64,000 nucleotides of DNA. It comes from Polyangium spumosum (GTDB lineage Bacteria; Myxococcota_A; Polyangia; Polyangiales; Polyangiaceae). Shown piece after piece: positions 27,837 through 34,952 of the stretch; the first letter of the stretch is position 1; each line of letters begins with the position of its first letter. The position numbers and the translations under genes were made by a program. Where the stretch lies: positions 93,533 to 157,532 of the forward strand of contig NZ_WJIE01000011.1 of the NCBI RefSeq assembly GCF_009649845.1, written 5' to 3'. Below the pieces are notes generated by a model. That model made no database searches. It was given only the letters and a program-made list of their open reading frames with translations, and was not told the DNA's origin.

Positions 27837-27852
27837 AGGGAGCGGGCGAGCC

Positions 27853-28728
27853 ATGACAATCTTGCCGCAATCGTTCGTCGAGATCATCGAGGGGGTGACG
27901 GGCCGGCAGAACTGCGGATGTGATCCGTGCTGCCCGGACCAATCGCAGAGCGCCGAGGGGCCCTGGATGGTCACGGTCACGCCGCACCACGCCGGCCGAG
28001 CCATCTTGCGCAGCTCGCCCGAGACGCTCGGGTACGGCCCCTCGGACGCGGGGACCAACTGGATCATGTTCCTGGACGCGGGCACGCCGCTCACGGTGCT
28101 CGATACGACGCAGGACATGAGCTTTTACCGCGTCGTCACCGCCGACGGACAGGAGGGCTGGATCGGCTCGGGGCGCACGGCCTACCTGAGCGGTTTGTGC
28201 CTGGGTCATCCCTTCATCGATCGATGGGACGGCCGCGACGGCAGCCCGCGGACCGCGCTCATCCACGCGCGCACCATCATGAACGGGGAGCTGAAAGGCA
28301 GCGACTACGCCAATCGATGCCTGCGGTTCGTGAGCGATTGCTACAACATCACCGGCGTTCAGCCTCGTTGCCCCTTGATGTACAACCCGGGTCGGTGCGG
28401 CTATGCCGGCAACGCGATCGGCGCCTACCGTGCCCTCCAGCGTTGCGCGAAGATGTTGCCCCTCATCTCGCCGCTGCCCACCGGGGCGATCGTCTTCTGG
28501 GGCCCTTCCGGCAAGAATGGCAACCACGGCCATGTCGCCATCGCCCTCGAGGACGGCGTCCAGATCATCACGTCGGGGTTCGTGACGAGCGCGGGGGTCC
28601 CGACCAACGTCGAGATCATGGAGAGCGTCGCGGCCGTCGCGACCTGGACCGGCGCCATCGCGCTCGGCTACACGACGCCCGAGGTCGCCTTCACCCCGGG
28701 GAGCTGGGGCGCGGCGAGCCCGCCCTGA
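27853..28728 (+). CDS. Cys-His amidase-like T6SS effector candidate with SH3-like domain
   Basis: The 291-residue protein has a short Cys-rich N-terminus (CGCDPCC), an SH3b-like region (~45-112: ILRSSPETLG, GTPLTVLDTT, FYRVVTADGQEGWIG) and an NlpC/P60- or CHAP-like catalytic half. The candidate nucleophile is Cys156 (YANRCLRFVSDCY) and the candidate base is His227 (NHGHVAIAL), preceded by GAIVFWGP as in NlpC/P60 enzymes. Such enzymes cut peptidoglycan peptides and are typical antibacterial T6SS effectors. No signal peptide is present, fitting delivery by the spike. No obvious immunity gene lies beside it: the next gene converges from the other strand. Confidence 0.7.
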   Translation: MTILPQSFVEIIEGVTGRQNCGCDPCCPDQSQSAEGPWMVTVTPHHAGRAILRSSPETLGYGPSDAGTNWIMFLDAGTPLTVLDTTQDMSFYRVVTADGQEGWIGSGRTAYLSGLCLGHPFIDRWDGRDGSPRTALIHARTIMNGELKGSDYANRCLRFVSDCYNITGVQPRCPLMYNPGRCGYAGNAIGAYRALQRCAKMLPLISPLPTGAIVFWGPSGKNGNHGHVAIALEDGVQIITSGFVTSAGVPTNVEIMESVAAVATWTGAIALGYTTPEVAFTPGSWGAASPP

Positions 28729-29565
28729 TCACGCGTCCTCGCGCCGGAACACGAGGGCCGGCGCGTCGCCTTCGTCTTCCACGACGAACGCCTCCGCGTC
28801 GCCGAAGAGCCGCTGCCGCTGCCTGCCTCGCGCGCCCCGCAGCGCGGCGGCGAGCGCCCTCGGCTCGTAGAACCGAAAATAGAGCAGCTCCGACGTCTCC
28901 TTCACGCTCACGAGCAGCAGCCGGCGCAGTTGCCTGCGTACCTCGACGAACGGCCGGCGGCTCGTCAGGTAGATCCCGAGCCCTCGCCCCCAGCCCTCCC
29001 TCACGAGGCGCTCGAGCAGCCACGTGTCCTTCGGCAAGGCCACGAGGTAGGGCGCGACCTCGGCGAGCTCCTCCCCCTCCGCGCCGTCATAAAGCGACGT
29101 CACGTCCTCGGGCGAACACGAGAGCAGCGCCTTGAGCCGCTCGTCCCTCGCCGCGTCGAGCACCGCGTAGAGCGGCGCAGGCTCCGATCGCAGGAGCGAC
29201 AGGATCTCCTCTTTGCGCGTCGCCGGCACGAGATCCCCGTCGTCCTCGCGCGCGAGCTTCCGCGCGCGCCCCTCGAAGTACACCGAAAACGTCGTCGCTC
29301 CGGCCCGGATCCAGTCGTCGTGCGTGACCTCGCCGGACGAGATCCGCTCGCCGTTCAGGATCGTCCCGCGCGCGCTCCCGAGATCGGCGAGCTCGCAGCG
29401 GCTCCCGTCCCACGAGAGGGCGAAGTGCAGCCCCGACATCGCGTCGTCGTGCGGCACCACGAGCCCCGCGCGTTCGCTGCGCCCGACGTGGAGCGTTTGT
29501 CCGCGATCGATGACGGCCTTGCTCCAGCGCTTCGGGCCCCACTCGATCCGGACGATGACGCGCAT
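28729..29565 (-). CDS. FHA domain fused to DUF4123 (T6SS adaptor)
   Basis: The 278-residue protein starts with a forkhead-associated domain (~20-95: LHVGRSERAGLVVPHDDAMSGLHFAL, then DLGSARGTILNGERI), a phosphothreonine-binding module. Residues ~125-265 match DUF4123 (LYAVLDAARDERLKALL, SLYDGAEGEELAEVAPYLV, GIYLTSRRPFVEVRRQLRRLL, LLYFRFYEPRALA), the Tap/TEC adaptor family that loads effectors onto VgrG. The fusion would let the adaptor respond to Ser/Thr kinases. It is last in the leftward VgrG-PAAR operon, 16 bp after the PAAR gene, and its stop abuts the stop of the effector gene on the other strand. Confidence 0.85.
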   Translation of the reverse strand: MRVIVRIEWGPKRWSKAVIDRGQTLHVGRSERAGLVVPHDDAMSGLHFALSWDGSRCELADLGSARGTILNGERISSGEVTHDDWIRAGATTFSVYFEGRARKLAREDDGDLVPATRKEEILSLLRSEPAPLYAVLDAARDERLKALLSCSPEDVTSLYDGAEGEELAEVAPYLVALPKDTWLLERLVREGWGRGLGIYLTSRRPFVEVRRQLRRLLLVSVKETSELLYFRFYEPRALAAALRGARGRQRQRLFGDAEAFVVEDEGDAPALVFRREDA

Positions 29566-29581
29566 GGAGAGCTCCGCCGGC

Positions 29582-29959
29582 TCACTCGCCGGTCGGCAGG
29601 ATGAACGGCGCGCGCTTGTTCTGGACCGTGTACTTGATGAACGCCGCCCGCTTCTCGGCAGCGGCGATCTTGCAGAGGCCGCGCAGCGATCGTCCGATCC
29701 ACACGGCCGGGCAGCCCGTGAGGATCACGCCGCCGTGCGCCGTCTTGTGCCCCTTGCACGCGACGGGCTCGCCGCCGATGAGGACCTCGTCGTCGCCCTC
29801 GACGATCTCGTCGATCGAGCCGTCCTCGCAGAGCACCTTGTCGCCCTTGCGCGCGACGGGCTCGAAGCAGACGAGGACCTCGTCGTACCCCTCGTCGATC
29901 GTGCCCTTCGCGTGGGCGGGGCATTTCGTGATGTCCGTCTTGCGCGCGACGATCAGCAT
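29582..29959 (-). CDS. PAAR-motif spike tip protein
   Basis: The 125-residue protein contains the repeated PAAR-type units PVARKGDKVLCEDG, GGEPVACKGHKTAHGG and TGCPAVWIGRS, with conserved Cys and His for metal binding at the cone tip. PAAR proteins sharpen the VgrG spike and link effectors to it. It has a ~30-residue C-terminal extension (IAAAEKRAAFIKYTVQNKR) but no toxin domain. It lies 18 bp after vgrG and 16 bp before the FHA-DUF4123 gene. Confidence 0.85.
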   Translation of the reverse strand: MLIVARKTDITKCPAHAKGTIDEGYDEVLVCFEPVARKGDKVLCEDGSIDEIVEGDDEVLIGGEPVACKGHKTAHGGVILTGCPAVWIGRSLRGLCKIAAAEKRAAFIKYTVQNKRAPFILPTGE

Positions 29960-29977
29960 CGGGCCCGCTCCTCGTCG

Positions 29978-32170
29978 TTATTGACCGATCCCCGTCCGGC
30001 TCACGTCGTCGAGCGTGGGCAAGGGAGGCGGGGCCACCTCCGCGCGCGCGGGCTCGAGCGGCGCTTCGGGCTTCGCCTCGGAGGCCGAGATCGGCGCGCC
30101 GCCGCTGTTGATCTTCACCCGCGAGCCCTTGATCACGATGCCGTCGGGCTGCACGCGGATGAAGCCGCCCGGGCCCTTGATGCAGAAGTCCTCCTCGACC
30201 TCGAGGACGAGCCTCTTCGCCTTGATGGAGAGCGTCTCCTTCACCTCCACCACGTGCTCACCGGCGATCGTCTCGTGCCGATCGCCGCCCACCGCCACGG
30301 AGTGCGAGCCGCCGATGCGCACGACCGCGCTCCCCCCGACGTCGAGGTGCTCGGCGCCGACGTGCTCGCGCCGCTCCGCCTCCACGACGACGTCGACGCC
30401 GCCCTCGATCGTCCAGCGCGCGTTGCCGTGGATGAGCTCGTCGTCGTTGCTCTCGACGATCGTCGTGCGGCGCTGGCCGATGTGCGTGGTCCGGTTCGCC
30501 TCGGTGATCTCCGTGCGATTGTTCCTCGTGACCTCGGTACGATCGCGCAGGGTCACCTCGGTCTCGTCGCGCTTGACGAGCTTCGACCGATCGTTGCCGA
30601 CCGTGAGCACCTCGTCGTGTTTCGTGAGCCTGCGCCGGTCGCGCTCGGCCTGCTCGTAGACGAGCTCCCGCCCCTTCAGATCCTCGAACAAGATCTCGTT
30701 GTAGCCGCCCGTCTGGCCCGTGGAGTTGCTCTTCCACGCGCTGCGCGTCCGGTGCTCGGGCAGGCGGTACGGCACCTTTTGCAGGTTGGTGAAGACACGA
30801 CCGACGATGATCGGTCGATCCGGGTCTCCGCCGAGAAACTCGACGAGCACCTCCTGCCCGACCCGCGGCAGGTTGATCCCGCCGTAACCGGCGCCGCCCC
30901 AGAGCTGGCTGACGGGCACCCAGCAGGAGCTCTCGTTGTTCATGCGCCCCTCGCGATCCCAGGGGAACTGCACGCGAACCCGGCCGAGCTCGTCGACGTG
31001 GATCTCCTCGCCTGGCGGGCCGACCACCGTGGCCGTCTCCATGCCGTTCACGCGTGGCTTTCGTGTCACGAGCGGCGGCCGATAGGGGATCTCGGTCGCG
31101 CGCGCCTCGACCTCGTGGCTCCACTCCCCGGTGGCCGTCCCGTGGATCCGGCTCCCCACGACGAGCAAGCGGCGCTCCTCGGCCATCATCGGGTGCGGGT
31201 GCCCCTCGACCGAGAGGACGAGCCCGGGCGCGAGATCGAGGGCGTTCGTGGAGAACGTGCAGGACTTCGCGTTGCCCCGCTTGGCGTCGAGCCGCTTCTG
31301 CGCGAGCGCCTCGCCCAGGGCCTCGTCCGATCGCGTCTTGCCCCGGTCATCCGCGGCGGGCGTGGACTCGCCCTTGTCGGTCCCGAAGAGGAACGCGCCC
31401 GGGGTGTAGTGAAATCGCTCGAGCCGCTCCTCGACGCCGCGTCCCCGCGACGCGCTCGCGCCGAGGGGATAGTCGGGCGCGAGGCGATAATCGCGATCAC
31501 GCATCGTGTACCGGCCCGGCCGGACGCGCTGGCCGATGCGGACGTTCGTGACGAACTCCAGCGGCGCGGCGCCGGGCAGGGGACGCTCGACGTGCACGAG
31601 GGGCGCGCTGCGCGGGGCCGCGTCGTGGGGATTGGCGGAGAGGACGAGGCGCGTCTCGTCGCCCGCGGCCACGAAGAACGACGCGACGCCTGCGTCCTCG
31701 AGCATGCGGCACACGAACGCATGATCATTCTCGGCGTACTGGAGCCGATACTTGCGCTTCTTGTAGATGGCCCGGTCGAGCCGCAGATCGACCTCGACGC
31801 CCCACTCGCGGAGCAACACGAGCGCAATGTCCGGCTCGGTCATCTGCTGGAAGATCCGGTAATTGCGCCGCTGCGTCGCGAGCCAGAGCCGGGGGACGAT
31901 CCGGAGCTCGTAGGTGCTGAGGCCGACCTCGTCGGTCCCCGTCTGCATGATGTGCGCGACGACGCCGGAGAAGACGCGCTCGCCCGCGCCGAAGCGGATC
32001 CGGAAGCGCGCGGGCTGCCCGACGATCGAATCGAAATCGAGCGCGGGGTTCGGCGAGTGGACCATCAGATCCACGGTGAAGAGCGCGGACATGCGGTCCT
32101 CGACGACGAAGGTCCGGACGTCCAGGGGGATCTGGGAAGCGAGCTCGACGGAGAGGTTCTCGAGCGACAT
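29978..32170 (-). CDS. vgrG: T6SS spike protein VgrG
   Basis: The 730-residue VgrG has a gp27-like part (FVVEDRMSALFTVDLMVHSPNPALDF, WLATQRRNYRIFQQMTEPDI, KKRKYRLQYAENDHAFVCRML), a gp5 OB fold (GRVRVQFPWDREG, SSCWVPVSQLWGGAGYGG, LVEFLGGDPDRPIIVGRVF) and a beta-helix rich in TEVT/TEIT repeats. It is much closer to the VgrG at 50.7 kb than to the one at 8.6 kb. It is the first gene of the leftward VgrG-PAAR-adaptor operon. The ATG at 32170 directly begins the conserved region. Confidence 0.92.
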   Translation of the reverse strand: MSLENLSVELASQIPLDVRTFVVEDRMSALFTVDLMVHSPNPALDFDSIVGQPARFRIRFGAGERVFSGVVAHIMQTGTDEVGLSTYELRIVPRLWLATQRRNYRIFQQMTEPDIALVLLREWGVEVDLRLDRAIYKKRKYRLQYAENDHAFVCRMLEDAGVASFFVAAGDETRLVLSANPHDAAPRSAPLVHVERPLPGAAPLEFVTNVRIGQRVRPGRYTMRDRDYRLAPDYPLGASASRGRGVEERLERFHYTPGAFLFGTDKGESTPAADDRGKTRSDEALGEALAQKRLDAKRGNAKSCTFSTNALDLAPGLVLSVEGHPHPMMAEERRLLVVGSRIHGTATGEWSHEVEARATEIPYRPPLVTRKPRVNGMETATVVGPPGEEIHVDELGRVRVQFPWDREGRMNNESSCWVPVSQLWGGAGYGGINLPRVGQEVLVEFLGGDPDRPIIVGRVFTNLQKVPYRLPEHRTRSAWKSNSTGQTGGYNEILFEDLKGRELVYEQAERDRRRLTKHDEVLTVGNDRSKLVKRDETEVTLRDRTEVTRNNRTEITEANRTTHIGQRRTTIVESNDDELIHGNARWTIEGGVDVVVEAERREHVGAEHLDVGGSAVVRIGGSHSVAVGGDRHETIAGEHVVEVKETLSIKAKRLVLEVEEDFCIKGPGGFIRVQPDGIVIKGSRVKINSGGAPISASEAKPEAPLEPARAEVAPPPLPTLDDVSRTGIGQ

Positions 32171-32229
32171 GGGAGGACCTGATAGGAGCACGAGCCCCCG
32201 GGGTACGTAAAGCAGCGCGGCCCGCGCTC

Positions 32230-32590
32230 CCTCACGACCGACCCTCGTCGGTCCTCGCACCCCCGTCCACCGCTCGCCGACCGCCGCCGACCGATACCCT
32301 CACCGCCTCGCAGCGCTCGAGCAGCGACGAGCGTCGATTCCTGCACCGATACCGAGGGCTCCTTCATCGACGAGCATCGGTCCCTCGATCTCCCCGGATC
32401 CGTCGCACCACCGGCGGCCGTCGATCCACGACCGCCGCGCGGCGATCCACGACCGCCTCATGGCGATGACCGATCGCCGCCCATCGGTCCCTCGACCGGC
32501 GCCCATCGGTCCCTCGACCGGCGCCCATCGGTCCCGCACCGGCGGCCATCGGTCCCTCCACCGACCCCGATCGGTTCCTGGACCGGTAGC
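32230..32590. repeat. Degenerate 21-22 bp repeats upstream of vgrG
   Basis: The gap upstream of the leftward vgrG holds imperfect repeats of CCATCGGTCCCTCGACCGGC. The clearest copies begin at 32481, 32503, 32525, 32546 and 32567 (periods 22, 22, 21, 21). Older-looking relatives (GATCCACGACCGCC, CGATACC, CATCGGTCCCTCGAT) extend back to about 32230. No coding frame fits. The rest of the gap to 32709 shows only a ribosome binding site (GGAGGAGG) for the next gene. Confidence 0.7.
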
Positions 32591-32709
32591 AGGATTTCGC
32601 CCTTGCACGAAAATTCGTCGGGCACACGTTGCACCTCTCGCGCACATCGCTTTGTGGCGCGAATGGAATCCCATCATTCCCCCCGATGTCGGGGAGGAGG
32701 AGCCTCATC

Positions 32710-33207
32710 ATGTCGAACACGCTCGAGCCGCTCGCCCTCGATACGCTCGTTTTTGATTGCACTCCGCTCGAGAGCTTCCTCGTCGACCTCGCCCGCGGTG
32801 CGCGCCGCGGCATGCTCATCGAGCGCGAGAATTTCGCCGAAGTGATCGCCGAGATCATGACGAATCAGGCTGACTTCGGCGGCAAGGCCGGCATCACGCA
32901 GGAGGACTTCGACGCGTTCCAGGAGTCCGGCGCCCGCATCGCGCTCGTCGACGCATTCTTGCCTGCCGTGCGGAAGCTCTGCGAACGGCTCGAGGAGACC
33001 CGGGCGCAGGAGGAGGACAAGCGGCAGCGCCAGGCGCTCTCTTTTGCGGTCTCGGTCGAGCGCCGCGCGAAGAACCCGGGCAACAAGCACCTCCTCGCGA
33101 AATACGAGAGGACGCGCGCCTATCGCTCCGCCACGGGCTTCAAGGCCGCCAAGACCCGCGCCAGGAACCTCAAGGCTGCCACGATACCAACGCCTGCGGA
33201 GGGATGA
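32710..33207 (+). CDS. Small helical protein of unknown function
   Basis: I do not recognise this 165-residue protein. It is predicted mainly helical and charged, with a Lys/Arg/Ala-rich C-terminus (KYERTRAYRSATGFKAAKTRARNLKAA) that could bind nucleic acid. There is no signal peptide or membrane segment. The start at ATG 32710 is strongly supported by GGAGGAGG about 6-12 nt upstream. It stands alone between the second T6SS island and the kinase-LysM operon. A hairpin overlaps its stop codon. Confidence 0.75.
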   Translation: MSNTLEPLALDTLVFDCTPLESFLVDLARGARRGMLIERENFAEVIAEIMTNQADFGGKAGITQEDFDAFQESGARIALVDAFLPAVRKLCERLEETRAQEEDKRQRQALSFAVSVERRAKNPGNKHLLAKYERTRAYRSATGFKAAKTRARNLKAATIPTPAEG

Positions 33208-33231
33208 CGCTCTCGCCGCGTGGAGAGCGTC
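33206..33231 (+). terminator. Candidate terminator hairpin at the end of the helical-protein gene
   Basis: GACGCTCTC (33206-33214) and GAGAGCGTC (33223-33231) form a perfect 9-bp stem with an 8-nt loop, starting within the stop codon of the preceding gene. It is not followed by a T run (the next bases are AGCAAAACGG), so intrinsic termination would be weak; protection of the 3' end is an alternative. Confidence 0.5.
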
Positions 33232-33435
33232 AGCAAAACGGACGGATACGTCCGGCTACTTGTTGAAACTCGGTGGTCGGTCGCCTCATCGTTTCACGCG
33301 GTCCGTTTGATGGGCGCAAGGGTTCGCGTGGGGGCGAGTGGATTCGGGTTTGGGGGACCGGGAACCGCGGGGCAGGGGGCAAGGGGCCCTCGACCGGACG
33401 TGTCAGACCTCCACCGTCGACATGGCGGAGCCCTG

Positions 33436-34182
33436 TCACTGATCCTCGCTCCAAGTCGGGGACACATGAAAGCCGGCCCCTCGAAGGATCGCATGATTCT
33501 CCTGGAGCAACGCAGCTCGGAGCGGCGCCGTCTGGGTATCGATGCTCTCCCGGGTGTTCTCCAGGCGCGGCTCCATGAAGTTTTTGATGGCTTGCCCGCC
33601 TGTTGCCCGGAGAACGGCGAGTGAGGCATTGTAGTCCACCTCCAGGTCATCAAGACCGCGAACCAACAAGGCGACCCTGCCCACTCTCGCAGCGTCCATC
33701 CGGACGGTCGGAACGACTCGAGTGCCGTTCGGAAGCGACTGCCCAGCCCCTCCGCATACCGCCCAGATCACGTGGCGTTGACCAGGCGGAACATCGATCC
33801 GGGAGAGCGAGTAGTACGCCTGATGCTCGCTGAGCTTGCCATTCTGCTGATCCTCGTATCCCACGAGGGTCGTGCCGTAATCGATCCGAAGCGGCGCGTT
33901 CCTCGGCGCGTGCACGCAGAACGCACCATGAAATAGAATCCTGGTCAGCCAGTAGGGAGTTCGCGTCGTCCCGCCGTTGCAATCCGGGACGATGTCCCCG
34001 TCCATCACGACCTGGCTTGGCTTGGATTCTGCCGCTGCCGCTCGGGACGCCTTGGAGTTCGCCGAGGTAAGAGGCGACGTGTCCGGCTCGGCCGCGGGCG
34101 CGGGGATCGCCCTCAGCATCCCGAGGACCACGGCGAGGAAGAGGCCTCCTCGAAGTGTCCGGCCCATCGTTTCGTTCTTCAT
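33436..34182 (-). CDS. Secreted protein of kinase-LysM operon, unknown function
   Basis: This 248-residue protein has a signal peptide (LFLAVVLGMLRAIPAPAAA-like, cleavage after APAA). The mature part has Cys pairs (CNGG, FCVHAP, AVCGGAG) and a strand-rich centre (APLRIDYGTTLVGYEDQQ, VPPGQRHVIWAVC), then a C-terminal helical region (QTAPLRAALLQENHAIL). No family was recognised. The start at ATG 34182 has GGAG 8 nt upstream. It begins 4 bp after the LysM gene stop, so it belongs to the same leftward operon. Confidence 0.75.
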   Translation of the reverse strand: MKNETMGRTLRGGLFLAVVLGMLRAIPAPAAEPDTSPLTSANSKASRAAAAESKPSQVVMDGDIVPDCNGGTTRTPYWLTRILFHGAFCVHAPRNAPLRIDYGTTLVGYEDQQNGKLSEHQAYYSLSRIDVPPGQRHVIWAVCGGAGQSLPNGTRVVPTVRMDAARVGRVALLVRGLDDLEVDYNASLAVLRATGGQAIKNFMEPRLENTRESIDTQTAPLRAALLQENHAILRGAGFHVSPTWSEDQ

Positions 34183-34186
34183 GACT

Positions 34187-34927
34187 CTACTCCAGCATCG
34201 CGCTACAATCACGCGACGCGGCTTCAGGCTGGTCGTACGGCAAGCTCGCCGGGAGATGGCTGCACGACGCCCCTCCGTCGAGGAACCTCTTCGCGACCCC
34301 GAGGCATTCATAATAACAAAGCGACTGGAACTTGCCGCACACCACCACGGCACAGCGATGCAACTCGTTCTCCGGGTGCTCGTACCACTTCGGCGGCGTC
34401 TCCCTCGACACCGCGCTGCTTGCGGTAGATACCTGGGCGTAGCCCGTGAGCGGTGCGGTCGGCTGGGGAGCCTTGATCCAGCTGGGGCGCGTGTCTTTTG
34501 CGATCTTCTCCAGGTCGACCAGGTCCACCCGCTTCTTGCGCGCGATCATCTCCGCTATGTCACGCCGAAGCGGCGAGCTCCGCCTCTCGTACAGGACCCC
34601 CGCCGCGGTGGAGAGCTCCTGGGGCAGCACGATCTTGGTCTTCGGCCAGATCGTCCCGGTGCCGAAGGGCTTGGGCCGCTCACCGCGTTTGCTGGCATCA
34701 CGCACATATTTATCGTGCGCTTCTCGCAGGACGGTCTCATTCTTCTTGAAGATCAGCTTGAAAGCCGCTGGATCTCCGTAATATCTCGTTGCCACAAGGT
34801 AGAGCGTGTCGGCGTTCTCGATCTCGTAGACGAGTTCGTTCGCCTCGCCTGCGCTCGCCGCAGTGCAGATGCCGGCGACCAGCGTGACCATCATCGAGGC
34901 GCGCTGAAAGATTTTCATTCGAATCAT
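34187..34927 (-). CDS. Secreted LysM-like protein
   Basis: The 246-residue protein has a signal peptide (MVTLVAGICTAASA) and an N-terminal LysM-like module: YEIENADTLYLVATRYYGDP, FKLIFKKNE and TIWPKTKIVLP, as in tail-associated and peptidoglycan-binding LysM proteins. The C-terminal half has six Cys (HRCAVVVCGKFQSLCYYEC and CSHLP...DCSAM), probably disulphide bonded. ATG 34927 was preferred over 34918 because GGAG lies just upstream of it. It lies 25 bp after the kinase gene; the kinase has an extracytoplasmic sensor, so both may work in the envelope. Confidence 0.8.
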   Translation of the reverse strand: MIRMKIFQRASMMVTLVAGICTAASAGEANELVYEIENADTLYLVATRYYGDPAAFKLIFKKNETVLREAHDKYVRDASKRGERPKPFGTGTIWPKTKIVLPQELSTAAGVLYERRSSPLRRDIAEMIARKKRVDLVDLEKIAKDTRPSWIKAPQPTAPLTGYAQVSTASSAVSRETPPKWYEHPENELHRCAVVVCGKFQSLCYYECLGVAKRFLDGGASCSHLPASLPYDQPEAASRDCSAMLE

Positions 34928-34952
34928 TGGTCTCCGAGACCTCCCATTCTGC

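Noticed and set aside
29978..32182. Plus-strand frame of 989 codons opposite the second vgrG
   Set aside because: The minus strand has all VgrG motifs; the plus frame is Arg/Asp/Leu-rich shadow sequence.
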